Positions 1 through 8,855 of a DNA stretch of 31,981 nucleotides are shown here, in pieces; the first letter of the stretch is position 1, and each line of letters starts with the position of its first letter. A program made the translations under genes and the position numbers. Below the pieces are notes generated by a model. That model saw only the letters and a list, made by a program, of their open reading frames with translations. It made no database searches and was not told where the DNA came from. Origin of the DNA: a virus; the IMG/VR virus record IMGVR_UViG_3300035188_000536, positions 1 through 31,981 of that record; one strand, written 5' to 3'.

Positions 1-1
1 A

Positions 2-1705
2 GTAGATGAAGTTTGTTGTGGTGACTTGATTGGTGCTTGTTGTGAAAAATCAGGACCTGAATATAGTTGCACACAAAAACATCCATCTGAATGTACTGGT
101 ATATTCCATGGTGCTAACACACAATGTACTGAAGTAGAGTGTTGTGGTAAGAATTTTATAGAAACTTATTTTAACTCTTCTACTGATTGTAGATTAACAA
201 GTAATCAGCCATGTCTTCCAATCGGTACGAAAATTGGTGGGGGATATCTAGTTGGTGTCGTTGGTATGCCATCACCTTGTTCATCATATGGAAACCCATT
301 AGTTGCTTATGGCCAACCATTGGCGTGTAGAGTCCACCCAAGAGGTAGTGTAGTTGGTCCAAATTCTTTCTACTGGAATTTCAAAAATTGTGGTGGTGCT
401 AATGGTTCCACATTAGGTGCATTTGGTGCTTACGCAAGCGATGTTAATTTTGAATATTTCTTAAGAACTAAATCCTCAGATACTGTTAATTTGAATTATG
501 CAGATAATGCTTTAAATAAATGTTTATTAAAGTTTGGTACTCCATATATTCAACAAACTTATAAAGATATTACAAGCATTCAAGGTGTTCAGACAACAGT
601 TCAATGGTTAGATAATATTCAATATGTTGGATCAATGGAATATAATTTATCAAATGGATTTTTTGCATATCCTGTCGGTGGTGCTGAAGTTTCCTTGAAT
701 TATATTATCCCAGAAAAACACTCAAACGAATCACCTAATTATAAGTATCTTGCAGAAAAATATTATAGTGCTAATAATATTCACATGTTATGGGCATTGA
801 TCGTAGCCCCAGATGATGCATACTCATCCAGCAATCTAATCTGGGGTATGGAAGAAGGCAGAGCAAGATTAGAAGGTTATAACGAAGAACCAATAACATC
901 TTTTGCTGTAGATGGTTTATTGATGACAAGAATTTTTGACGAATCTTCTAAAGAAAATCCAAATCTATGGTTTAGAGATCCACAAGGTACTGGAAAAGAT
1001 TTAAAGGCTTATGATAGATTTGCTTTCTATAATCCAACAAATATAACAAAAAGAACCAATTGGAATCTTTCTGTTGTTGAAAATACAATCGAAACTAATA
1101 TTAATGTCTTTAAGCAAAATTATTCTGAAATGTGGGATACACACAATCCAGAAAATTCCTGCACAAAACAAATTTCTATATTGAATCAAACCAGTTATGA
1201 AGGATATAACGATTGGTATATACCATCTATAACTGAATTGAATTACATTTATGAGAATGTGGATGCTATTAATGCTAGTATTTTAGTAAATAGCGAACAG
1301 TTAATTGATACAAATAGTGATTACTGGAGTTCAACAACTGTTTCTTACTTGAAGAGTTGGAGCGCATCAAATCATTTAGATTATACATCATATCAAATAG
1401 AAGAAACACCAACCTCACAAAATAAAAATTCTAAGTATAGATTTATTGCTTCTGATTTCTCTGGTTTAAATGATAAGAAAGCCTATGAATTATCACTCAA
1501 TGTTTCTGCTGGTGAAAACATGTTGATCCAATCATTTGTTCAGAATGGTAATAATGCAGGGTTAGTTTCATCTAAGAATAGAAAATTATTTGGAGCGAAA
1601 CTCAGACCAGTAAGAAGAATTCCAATTATTATTGGATCTTCATCAGATAACATTGAAACTATTTTAAATGCTTATGATTTTTCTAATTGTAATTCATGCC
1701 CCTAA
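2..1705 (+). CDS. Cysteine-rich fibre/adhesin-like protein with C-terminal DUF1566 (Lcl-like) domain, 5' partial
   Basis: The frame is open to the left edge (…VDEVCCGDLIGACC…), so the gene begins outside the window and the TTG at 26 is not its start. The visible N-terminus carries a CC-type cysteine repeat like those in the next gene (GACC, then C, C, C and CC over about 45 residues). Near the C-terminus, counting from the TTG, lie the hallmarks of DUF1566/Lcl-C domains: DWYIPSITELNYIYEN at about 394-410, YWSS at about 432, and a terminal LRPVRR at about 526-531. Such domains occur at the ends of phage fibre and bacterial surface proteins and have a lectin-like fold in characterised members. 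The role as a virion adhesin is inferred from this and from the adjacent collagen-like cysteine-rich gene. No signal peptide can be judged because the start is missing. Confidence 0.75.
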   Translation, partial: VDEVCCGDLIGACCEKSGPEYSCTQKHPSECTGIFHGANTQCTEVECCGKNFIETYFNSSTDCRLTSNQPCLPIGTKIGGGYLVGVVGMPSPCSSYGNPLVAYGQPLACRVHPRGSVVGPNSFYWNFKNCGGANGSTLGAFGAYASDVNFEYFLRTKSSDTVNLNYADNALNKCLLKFGTPYIQQTYKDITSIQGVQTTVQWLDNIQYVGSMEYNLSNGFFAYPVGGAEVSLNYIIPEKHSNESPNYKYLAEKYYSANNIHMLWALIVAPDDAYSSSNLIWGMEEGRARLEGYNEEPITSFAVDGLLMTRIFDESSKENPNLWFRDPQGTGKDLKAYDRFAFYNPTNITKRTNWNLSVVENTIETNINVFKQNYSEMWDTHNPENSCTKQISILNQTSYEGYNDWYIPSITELNYIYENVDAINASILVNSEQLIDTNSDYWSSTTVSYLKSWSASNHLDYTSYQIEETPTSQNKNSKYRFIASDFSGLNDKKAYELSLNVSAGENMLIQSFVQNGNNAGLVSSKNRKLFGAKLRPVRRIPIIIGSSSDNIETILNAYDFSNCNSCP

Positions 1706-1711
1706 TTAATG

Positions 1712-1719
1712 GATAAATA
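1712..1719 (+). promoter_or_regulatory. Late promoter box GATAAATA
   Basis: This is a 7/8 match to the T4 late box TATAAATA, recognised by gp55-loaded host RNA polymerase. It ends 5 bases before the ATG at 1725. With T4 spacing (box at -13 to -6) the predicted +1 is the A of the start codon. The 15 bases ATAAATATTATTATG recur identically at 27624-27638. No Shine-Dalgarno is present. Confidence 0.5.
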
Positions 1720-1724
1720 TTATT

Positions 1725-4700
1725 ATGTCAAGTAGCGCAATCGGCTTTCAAAATATAAATAAAGGTCCAACAGGAGCAACAGGAGCACGTGGAGCACAGG
1801 GACCAATAGGCCCAACAGGTGGTCTTGGTGGTCCTACTGGACCAACTGGTAATATTGCTCCATATATTTTAAATGTATCTTTAACTGGTCAAACAGCTAC
1901 TGTACAATTATCAGATGGTGTGCAATATTTAGTTTCTGGTAATTTTTTAGGTGCTACTGGTTCTGATACTACAATTATTAGTATTAAAGATCCTTTAGAT
2001 CCTGGATCAGATGTAATTACATATAGTTTATTGGCTTCTGGTAATAATACCAATTCATTTGTAATGCGTGGTATTTCTGGATTCGGTTCTCTAGTAGTAA
2101 CAGAAAATGCAAGTACTATTTTTATAGATTCAATCTATACACCTAGTAGCGGAAGCCTTGATTCTTTTGGTCTTACAAATAATACTTTAGTCTATCTAAA
2201 ACAACGAGATCAAATCTCCAGCACAACGATTGGTATAACATCTGGTAATTTTTATGATGGTGTATTGAATTTTGAAAAATCTGGTTCTACACCAGCATCT
2301 CCAAGTTTCTCTAAGTTACTACCTAGATCAAAAGTAAAGTACTTAACACCAACTTATAAAACATCAACACCACAACCAATTGTATTAAATATTGATGATG
2401 CTGGTGTATTTTATGTCAGAACACCAAATGGTATTTCAGCATTTAATGGAAATTTCAAATCTAGTGAGGTAGTATCTTTTACTCTCATCACAGAAAGTGA
2501 TGATATCTGGAATTTCCCATCGAATGTTTATTTTGAGAATGGTGAAAATTATCTAACATGTGGTAAATCCATACTTAATTTAACCTCATTTGACCAGGGT
2601 ACATCATGGTACGCGACAGTTGCTGCTAGAGGTATTGATGCTTCTGTTACCAATTGCCAAATTCGAGGTGTACTTGGTTCGTGTTGTTATACTGGTGTTA
2701 CTGGATCTCAATGTGTTGATTATGTTACAAAAAATCAATGTGATATTTTAAGCGGTACATTCAACCCATTACAGCCTTGCGAGACAGCCTGTGGATACAC
2801 TTTTGGTATTTGTTGTTCTAATGGTCAATGTATTGAAGATGCAAATTACGCAGAATGTTTAGCCTTCGGTGGTAGATTCTTATTTGGTGTGACATGTGGC
2901 TCATTTGGTGCTAGTCTAGATCCCGATGCTACAAACGCAACGCGATTATGCTATGATTCTTGCCAAAATCAAAAAGTAGCTTGTTGTAAAGATGGTGTAT
3001 GCTTAGGTGATGAGTTCACAAAAATAGAATGTGAAAATATTCTTGGTGGCGTTGCCTTTGTAGGACAACCATGTTCATCTGTTGATTGTTGCGAGCAAAA
3101 TGTAAAAATTGGTGCTTGTTGTAAAAATCAAGAATGCTCACAAAAAACTTTGAATGAATGCAAAGCCATTGGCGGTGTATTCATGGGTGAAGGTGAATTA
3201 TGTGAAAATGTAAATTGCAAATGTATTGGTGATGCAAGATATGGAAATTGTTGTTATTGTCAAGGCACATCTAAGCTATGTAAAGTAACAGCAGAAGACG
3301 ATTGTGAAACTGGGCTTTGGACTTATAATTCTTCATATACTTCTAACACTCCTAGTTGTAATGCTGATGGTTTCAGTGGTTGTCTGGAAGACCTCACACT
3401 AAATTGTGGAGGTGATTTCTTTAAATGTTGTTATTGCGAAGATGGTGTTACTAACTGTTCAAATTTAACACAAGCACAATGTGCTAGTTTCAATGGTATA
3501 TTCACTCAAGGTATACAATGCACACTTACTAATTGTGATCCATGTGAATCTGATGGAGGTAATCCATGTGCAGATTGTGTAGTAGAAGTTCCTGGTGTAT
3601 GTTGTAAGTGTGATGATCCAAATGTACCATGTCTACAAGTTGCTGATGTAAAAAATTGCCCATCTGAATATACTCAAAATACAAAATCAACCTTTTGTGT
3701 AGATAATCCGTGTCGTTGTAATACATCCAGTTCTGATTGTGATTTAAGAACAGAATCACCACAAATATCTTGTCCCCCATTACCAGCATCATTTGATGTT
3801 TTAGCTGAACATGAAGTTGATACTGCTTCTTCAACTAGAAGAAATATAATAACTAAGAATATAGCAGATAATAATTCTAATACTTTTAAACCTATGGGTG
3901 GAGTATTAGTAAAAGATTTTTATATTGATATTAATGGTAGTGGATTTCAAAAAATAAATAATGGTAAAGATTTAAAATTCTGTTTAACATTAGACTTAGA
4001 TACATTCAGAAATCCATCAGATACAAGCGGTCTAGGTGATGATTCTGTTAGAGTTTATATTTTAAGATCTTGGTATCCGAAATTCTTTGCACAAAATTAT
4101 GCAAATTATAAAAATTTTCATTACAGTGGTGTTGATGATAATTTTGATCAATTTTCATCTGTAATTACTCAAGTTCCAGCAAAAACAGATTTTCAAGAAT
4201 CTAGTGCAACTGAAAATGGTTCTTATTGGGGATATTTAGCAGAACTTGATCCTGAAAAAACAGGAGTATCTGAGTTTACAGAGGCTGATGTTTTATCTGG
4301 TTATATTAATAAAAATGAACAATATTCAATAAAACATTATACGGATCCTTATTCTGCTCCTGCATCATATAATACTGATGATTTAAGAATGGAATTAAAT
4401 TGCCCTTTATTTGGATTAAATACTAGAGGCAAGGCTGTTAATGAATCAGATTTAATTCCAAGTGGATTTAATTCTTTTTCTCCAATAAAAAATATTTTAA
4501 ATAATAACGCAAATTCACAAAATATTTATCCAAATCCAGAAGAAGTTGATTCCACTGGCTATTATGACTCTGTTGATATAGGAATTAAATATACTTTAGG
4601 GCAGTTAAGCCTTCCAGAGAGCATGTTATATCCTATAAATTACCCAAGAATAGTTGGGACGATTGGAAATGATAATCTAGGATTAACTTATAATTCAACT

Positions 4701-6755
4701 TCTGGTATAGCAAGATCAAATTATCTTTTATTTAATAAATCAGCAATAAATTTATATAATTTTTCAACTTCCAACGGTAATAATTATTCAATTTATAGAT
4801 TTGCTGGCTACAATGATATTGGTATAGCACAACAAATTTCAACAACTGAGAATAAATTCAATAATATTACTGATATAGGGTATTATACAAATCAAGCAAT
4901 TTTAACAAATTTTGCTAATTTAGGCGGAAAATTTGATATTGCCTCTAATATAAAAACAAAAAATGTTGGTCATCCAATAACAATGGATTATGACGGTGAT
5001 TTTTATCTACAAGGATTCCCTGCACAATCAAGAACAATTAGATATCAAGATGTTAATAAAATAGAATCACCTATTAAATATACAAAAAATTCTGCTATAA
5101 TATTTGATTCTGGAGTTATTACAAGACGTGGAAATACATTAAAAACATTATTCCTTGGTACAGGAGAAAATACAAATTTTATACAAACATTTACCACTGA
5201 TATTTTAGAACCACATGGTACTAGAATTTACACTGGAGCAATTAATAATCCAGCAGATGTAGATAATGGTAGAAAAAATGCAAAAACTATATCAAAATTT
5301 TTAATTGAAGATTCTGGAATCCCTGGAGAACCGAATCCAAACAATGCATATAATTTTTGTATAACATTACCAAACTATAAAGATTATGTTTTTGATTCTA
5401 CAAATATTCAAAATGAAGCTCTTATAGAGAACTCACTAACTGCTGGTAGATTTACAAATTTTGAGAACAAAATAAGAGTTGTTGTTTTCAGTTATGCACA
5501 TGAACCAAGCACTATTAATAAACCTATTGATAATGTTAAATTAATGGTTGAAAATGATGATCCAGATACTCTAACATCTTATGCAGAAAATTATATTGAT
5601 AATATTCAATCACAACAAGTACCAAATTCAGTAGCAAATTATACTATAAGTTTTAATGATCCAAATTTATGCGTTGATCAAGATGATCCATGTGAATTAT
5701 GCTCAGATCATATAAATAATGAATATGAATCGAATTGTTATTCGATTTTTAGCGCACGATATAATTGGAATCCAACAACATCTGGTTGTTATGGTATATG
5801 TAATAATACCACATTTGATCCTAGTAGTGGTTTAGGTACTAGTGAAGGTAGATGTTTTTTTGCTGATATTTGTGATCATCATATAGCCTTAGCTTGTTCT
5901 TGTGGAGATAAAGATTCATGTTCATGTAAAGGTGAATCTATAATGTTTCCATCTATTAGACGTAACTGTAATGCTTTTGGCAATATTCCAGAATGTACTG
6001 GCGAACAATTAAATTCTTGTAGCCTATACAGAAACTCTGTAGGATATAATGGAATTGCATATCCATCATGGCCAGGAGAAGTAAGAGAATTTCTTACAAA
6101 TAGTGGATTTGTTTATCATAATTTTCCAGTGGATCAATTTGAAGAAGCTTTTGATGAATATACCAGTGGATTTGTTGTAAAGGTAAAACCAATCACTCTT
6201 GATGGTAAACAATTTTATACAGATGGTTTTAATGTATTTAATAAAAATACACTATGCGATGGGCCAGATACACTTGGTGAAGATTGTTCTTCACCTTTAA
6301 CAAATAAAAGAACATCAACAATTTATCATCGTCAAGGCTGTATACCTGGTACTGTAAATGCTGGTATAACTTTAGAACAAGGTCTAGATACAACAAATGG
6401 TACTGTTTGGTTTGGTCGATCATCCAATAAATGCATATTTTCAAATACATCATGTAATTTTGGCTCTGATGATCAACAAACAGACTTAGAAATTGTCAAA
6501 GAAAATATAATTCCTGCTATGAGTGTTTTTACAGGACCATTTTCATATCAACATGCAAATGCTCCATGTAGTATTACAACAGCAGATTATTTAAATAATT
6601 ATCAAGAAGTTTTACAGGGAACATGCCCATCATCATCATTTACAGATACATTTATAAATAAATTGATTCCAATCGAAGGATCAGAGCCACTTTGTATTCC
6701 TTTAGAGTGTTCTGTTATTGATTGCTCTCAATATGAGGATTGTAGCCCAACATGA
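1725..6755 (+). CDS. Giant cysteine-rich virion protein with collagen-like N-terminus
   Basis: At 1676 residues this is the largest gene in the window. Residues 14-42 are Gly-X-Y triplets (GPTGATGARGAQGPIGPTG…), as in trimeric collagen-like phage fibres. Residues about 318-675 hold a series of cysteine repeats with the pattern G-x-C-C-x(n)-C-x(7-9)-C-x(5)-GG-x(5-8)-C-x(3-4)-C. Residues about 690-1300 are Asn/Ser-rich, beta-type and nearly Cys-free. A second Cys cluster lies near 1320-1420 (CELC, CSCGDKDSCSCKG) and the protein ends CSVIDCSQYEDCSPT. I recognise the modules but not the whole protein. A long tail fibre, whisker or capsid decoration is likely. The start has no Shine-Dalgarno and lies directly behind a late box. 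The stop overlaps the next ATG (ATGA), so the two are probably co-translated. Confidence 0.7.
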   Translation: MSSSAIGFQNINKGPTGATGARGAQGPIGPTGGLGGPTGPTGNIAPYILNVSLTGQTATVQLSDGVQYLVSGNFLGATGSDTTIISIKDPLDPGSDVITYSLLASGNNTNSFVMRGISGFGSLVVTENASTIFIDSIYTPSSGSLDSFGLTNNTLVYLKQRDQISSTTIGITSGNFYDGVLNFEKSGSTPASPSFSKLLPRSKVKYLTPTYKTSTPQPIVLNIDDAGVFYVRTPNGISAFNGNFKSSEVVSFTLITESDDIWNFPSNVYFENGENYLTCGKSILNLTSFDQGTSWYATVAARGIDASVTNCQIRGVLGSCCYTGVTGSQCVDYVTKNQCDILSGTFNPLQPCETACGYTFGICCSNGQCIEDANYAECLAFGGRFLFGVTCGSFGASLDPDATNATRLCYDSCQNQKVACCKDGVCLGDEFTKIECENILGGVAFVGQPCSSVDCCEQNVKIGACCKNQECSQKTLNECKAIGGVFMGEGELCENVNCKCIGDARYGNCCYCQGTSKLCKVTAEDDCETGLWTYNSSYTSNTPSCNADGFSGCLEDLTLNCGGDFFKCCYCEDGVTNCSNLTQAQCASFNGIFTQGIQCTLTNCDPCESDGGNPCADCVVEVPGVCCKCDDPNVPCLQVADVKNCPSEYTQNTKSTFCVDNPCRCNTSSSDCDLRTESPQISCPPLPASFDVLAEHEVDTASSTRRNIITKNIADNNSNTFKPMGGVLVKDFYIDINGSGFQKINNGKDLKFCLTLDLDTFRNPSDTSGLGDDSVRVYILRSWYPKFFAQNYANYKNFHYSGVDDNFDQFSSVITQVPAKTDFQESSATENGSYWGYLAELDPEKTGVSEFTEADVLSGYINKNEQYSIKHYTDPYSAPASYNTDDLRMELNCPLFGLNTRGKAVNESDLIPSGFNSFSPIKNILNNNANSQNIYPNPEEVDSTGYYDSVDIGIKYTLGQLSLPESMLYPINYPRIVGTIGNDNLGLTYNSTSGIARSNYLLFNKSAINLYNFSTSNGNNYSIYRFAGYNDIGIAQQISTTENKFNNITDIGYYTNQAILTNFANLGGKFDIASNIKTKNVGHPITMDYDGDFYLQGFPAQSRTIRYQDVNKIESPIKYTKNSAIIFDSGVITRRGNTLKTLFLGTGENTNFIQTFTTDILEPHGTRIYTGAINNPADVDNGRKNAKTISKFLIEDSGIPGEPNPNNAYNFCITLPNYKDYVFDSTNIQNEALIENSLTAGRFTNFENKIRVVVFSYAHEPSTINKPIDNVKLMVENDDPDTLTSYAENYIDNIQSQQVPNSVANYTISFNDPNLCVDQDDPCELCSDHINNEYESNCYSIFSARYNWNPTTSGCYGICNNTTFDPSSGLGTSEGRCFFADICDHHIALACSCGDKDSCSCKGESIMFPSIRRNCNAFGNIPECTGEQLNSCSLYRNSVGYNGIAYPSWPGEVREFLTNSGFVYHNFPVDQFEEAFDEYTSGFVVKVKPITLDGKQFYTDGFNVFNKNTLCDGPDTLGEDCSSPLTNKRTSTIYHRQGCIPGTVNAGITLEQGLDTTNGTVWFGRSSNKCIFSNTSCNFGSDDQQTDLEIVKENIIPAMSVFTGPFSYQHANAPCSITTADYLNNYQEVLQGTCPSSSFTDTFINKLIPIEGSEPLCIPLECSVIDCSQYEDCSPT
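1764..1850 (+). repeat. Collagen-like Gly-X-Y coding repeat
   Basis: About seven consecutive Gly-X-Y triplets are followed by an imperfect continuation (GGP-TGP-TG), in residues 14-42 of the giant fibre-like protein. In phages such stretches form short collagen-like triple helices and suggest a homotrimer. Confidence 0.75.
2676..3749 (+). repeat. Array of CC-type cysteine repeats within the CDS
   Basis: Diverged repeats of about 40-60 residues cover residues about 318-675. Anchor motifs are GSCC, GICC, VACC, GACC, GNCC, KCCYC and GVCC, each followed by single cysteines and often a Gly-Gly before the next cysteine. The spacing is regular at first and becomes irregular towards the end. The repeats are diverged at DNA level, so this is an old protein repeat and not a recent tandem duplication. 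Confidence 0.7.
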
Positions 6756-8272
6756 GTATTCAATTTAGATCCAGAATCCGAAGTACTTTTGATTACGGCA
6801 AGCAATTGAAGCAATCAGGTAAATGTTGCTTTGCTGATGGTTCATCAGAACTCATTACATTTTATGAATGTTTTTCTAGATCTGGTACTTTTATTACAGA
6901 TGTGGATGCTCCATGTCCAACATCAGCAAAAAAAGGATATTGCTGTGCTTGTGCATATTTAAGTGATTCTCAAAGACAAGAAGTTGTAAATAATCTACCA
7001 TATAACACATCAAATTCTTTCTGGGATGGTACGTTTGGAATACAATCGAATATTACAGAATGTGAATGTAATAGAATAGGTGGATTGTGGAGTGAGACTA
7101 ATTCTACATCATCTTTATGTGATAAGAGTGTTCAGATAGATGGATCAAACTATGATATTGATGCAAGAATACCAAATGCTTGTTGTTCATTTATTATACA
7201 GAACGGTGCTCCAAATGGTGTTACTTGTCAGAATGTTTGTTCGGAACGAGCCTGTGCAAATTTAGCAATAGTTGAATCTGGTCCTAATGATCCATTTGCA
7301 GATACTGTGTTTATACCAAATAAAGTCTGTGGTAAATCAATAGTTTCTGGTGTTGCTGCTGCTTCTTGTGGAACAACAATAATTACTTCAAGATTGATAT
7401 CCACCACAGATGCTTTTGCTGAAGATCTTCTTGGTCCTTGTTATCAATTAAATGAAGAAACATTAGAATATACTTGTTCTGTTCAGCCAGAATATAGATG
7501 TTCTGGGTACTGGGTAAACCCAGAAACTATTGATTCCAATGTTGCTTATTGTGATCACGCATATACACCAAAAAGTTTTACAAAAACATCCAGTTATATA
7601 AATCCTATTCAATATACAGAGTCGGAATTTGATTCGCTTGGTCTTTCAATAGGTGATGAGTTTCAAGGCGGAATTTATATTGGAAAATTTGCCCCAAAGA
7701 AACCAAATGCTACCACAATATCCAGAGTATATGGAGCATTGAATTTTTCAACACCATCGTCAACTTATGTTGATGTCTCTGGTGAATCCGAATATTCTAA
7801 ATGGGGAATCATTGTAAATAAAAATTTCTTAAAATCACCATTAATTTATTCTACAGATCCGATCAATAATTTCACAAATTCTTATTATGATGGCTATATG
7901 AACTGTTATGGTGATCGTTATCAAAATAATAGAATAGAATCATCTACCATCAATACAATCCGTGGAAAATTAAGAAATGGATTTATAGATTATTATGTAC
8001 CATCTATAGTGGAAATGATGTTCTTATCAGAACAATATAGAAATAATACAACACTACAAGATATTTTGACGATTGATGGCACATTTGCATCATCTACATT
8101 TGTAACCGATAAATATCTAAAAGCATTTCCTACTGGTGTGAATATATTTAATAATATGAATTTATTATATGGTCAAATAATAGGAACTGGTGAAAATCTA
8201 GGAAAGAATATAACATTCAATATAAATAGAACTGTGAACTTCTTCTTGTTTAGAAGAATAATATTAACATGA
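6752..8272 (+). CDS. Cysteine-rich fibre-like protein with degenerate DUF1566-like C-terminus
   Basis: This 506-residue protein overlaps the preceding stop by four bases (ATGA), which suggests translational coupling. Cysteines cluster in the first 265 residues (GKCCFADG, GYCCACAY, ECECN, ACCSF). The C-terminal half has IGDEFQGGIYIGKF at about 301, a segment YYVPSIVEMMFLSEQYRN at about 414-431 resembling the WxxPSxxEL segment of DUF1566, and a terminal FFLFRRI replacing the usual RPVR. The first gene of the window has the same architecture with better-preserved motifs. The three genes probably form one fibre or adhesin operon. Receptor binding is inferred from the domain type, not shown. Confidence 0.6.
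   Translation: MSIQFRSRIRSTFDYGKQLKQSGKCCFADGSSELITFYECFSRSGTFITDVDAPCPTSAKKGYCCACAYLSDSQRQEVVNNLPYNTSNSFWDGTFGIQSNITECECNRIGGLWSETNSTSSLCDKSVQIDGSNYDIDARIPNACCSFIIQNGAPNGVTCQNVCSERACANLAIVESGPNDPFADTVFIPNKVCGKSIVSGVAAASCGTTIITSRLISTTDAFAEDLLGPCYQLNEETLEYTCSVQPEYRCSGYWVNPETIDSNVAYCDHAYTPKSFTKTSSYINPIQYTESEFDSLGLSIGDEFQGGIYIGKFAPKKPNATTISRVYGALNFSTPSSTYVDVSGESEYSKWGIIVNKNFLKSPLIYSTDPINNFTNSYYDGYMNCYGDRYQNNRIESSTINTIRGKLRNGFIDYYVPSIVEMMFLSEQYRNNTTLQDILTIDGTFASSTFVTDKYLKAFPTGVNIFNNMNLLYGQIIGTGENLGKNITFNINRTVNFFLFRRIILT
8221..8228 (+). promoter_or_regulatory. Possible late promoter box TATAAATA inside upstream gene
   Basis: A perfect TATAAATA lies in the 3' end of the preceding gene, about 53 bases before the ATG at 8281. 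It could give late transcripts of the small Cys/Gly-rich gene. Several perfect boxes occur inside genes by chance in DNA this AT-rich, so the support is weak. Confidence 0.3.
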
Positions 8273-8280
8273 GGTCTACT

Positions 8281-8817
8281 ATGGGATGCAATTGCAATAA
8301 AAATAAAAACAACGAACCCCAAGATAATAAGCAACAATTCAGAAAACAAGAAATACCAGAGCAAAGTCTGGTAAAAAAAAAGATGTCAATGCTACAAAGC
8401 TTCGCAACAGCAGTAGCATCAAGAGGACTCCAAGATAATAAAGTGAATATGCCTCTTAAGCAATTAAGAGTAGTATCATGTTTTGGCAATGAGCAACAAG
8501 GTGGGGTTTTACCTCCATGTGAACATCTGAAAGAGTCAAAGACACCAGGAAAGCATTTCTGTGGGGGTTGTGGTTGTGGTGATAAAGAAGGTACTTGGCT
8601 TATGGCAGAAGCCGATAAGTACTCGAAACTTGATTATCCGAAGCTTAATTGCCCATTAGCGATGCCTGGGTTTAGCAACTATCAACATTCTAAAGAAGAT
8701 GAAGGTGTAGAGCCAGTTACAAGAAGATGGTTTATAGAAAATAAGATTTCCTATAATGATATACAACAGATTCCAGTAACTGTTCATGAATCGAAACAAG
8801 GTCAGCAGCCAAGCTGA
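8281..8817 (+). CDS. Small Cys/Gly-rich protein, possible metal-binding domain, function unknown
   Basis: I chose the ATG at 8281 because GAGG at 8271-8274 is well spaced for it. An in-frame ATG at 8269, overlapping the previous stop, is the alternative and adds four residues. The 178-residue product starts MGCNCNKNKNN, then has a basic, Gln-rich stretch. The core holds Cys67, Cys80, Cys94, Cys97, Cys99 and Cys124 (CFGNEQQGG, PPCEHLKESKTPGKHFCGGC, GCGD, LNCPLAMPGF). Clustered Cys with nearby His suggests a zinc or iron-sulphur site. I do not recognise the family. It lies between the fibre operon and gene 13, so it may be a virion or assembly protein, but that is position-based inference only. 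Confidence 0.65.
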   Translation: MGCNCNKNKNNEPQDNKQQFRKQEIPEQSLVKKKMSMLQSFATAVASRGLQDNKVNMPLKQLRVVSCFGNEQQGGVLPPCEHLKESKTPGKHFCGGCGCGDKEGTWLMAEADKYSKLDYPKLNCPLAMPGFSNYQHSKEDEGVEPVTRRWFIENKISYNDIQQIPVTVHESKQGQQPS

Positions 8818-8821
8818 GAAT

Positions 8822-8854
8822 AAAAACTCCTTATAAATAAATAAGGAGTTTTTT
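8822..8854 (+). promoter_or_regulatory. Hairpin masking the gene 13 ribosome binding site, late box in its loop
   Basis: AAAAACTCC (8822-8830) pairs with GGAGTTTTT (8845-8853). The 3' arm contains the gene 13 Shine-Dalgarno GGAG (8845-8848), 7 bases before the ATG at 8856. The loop contains TATAAATA (8832-8839). The T-run also makes it look like a weak intrinsic terminator for the upstream operon. Confidence 0.6.
8832..8839 (+). promoter_or_regulatory. Late promoter box TATAAATA before gene 13
   Basis: This is a perfect T4 late box. With T4 spacing the +1 falls at G8845, the first base of the GGAG ribosome binding site, so the late transcript would lack the 5' arm of the hairpin. Confidence 0.7.
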
Positions 8855-8855
8855 A

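Noticed and set aside
26-28. TTG as start of the first gene
   Set aside because: The frame is open upstream to the window edge and codes a fitting Cys-rich sequence, so the gene is cut by the edge.
1204-1705. Diversity-generating retroelement targeting the DUF1566/lectin-like tips
   Set aside because: No reverse transcriptase gene and no template/variable repeat pair is visible in the window.
1754-1761. Perfect TATAAATA inside the start of the giant fibre gene
   Set aside because: It encodes part of N-I-N-K, and no start codon follows in frame nearby. In DNA with A and T each about one third, around five perfect boxes per strand are expected by chance in this window.
3529-3834. Long minus-strand open frames opposite fibre, core and replication genes
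   Set aside because: They are shadows of coding genes, with odd compositions (runs of His, Leu, Ser) and no ribosome sites; all supported genes are on the + strand.
5711-5718. TATAAATA inside the giant fibre gene, and another at 6653-6660
   Set aside because: Both are deep within coding sequence and not near a start codon; chance matches are likely, though 6653 lies about 90 bases before the next gene.
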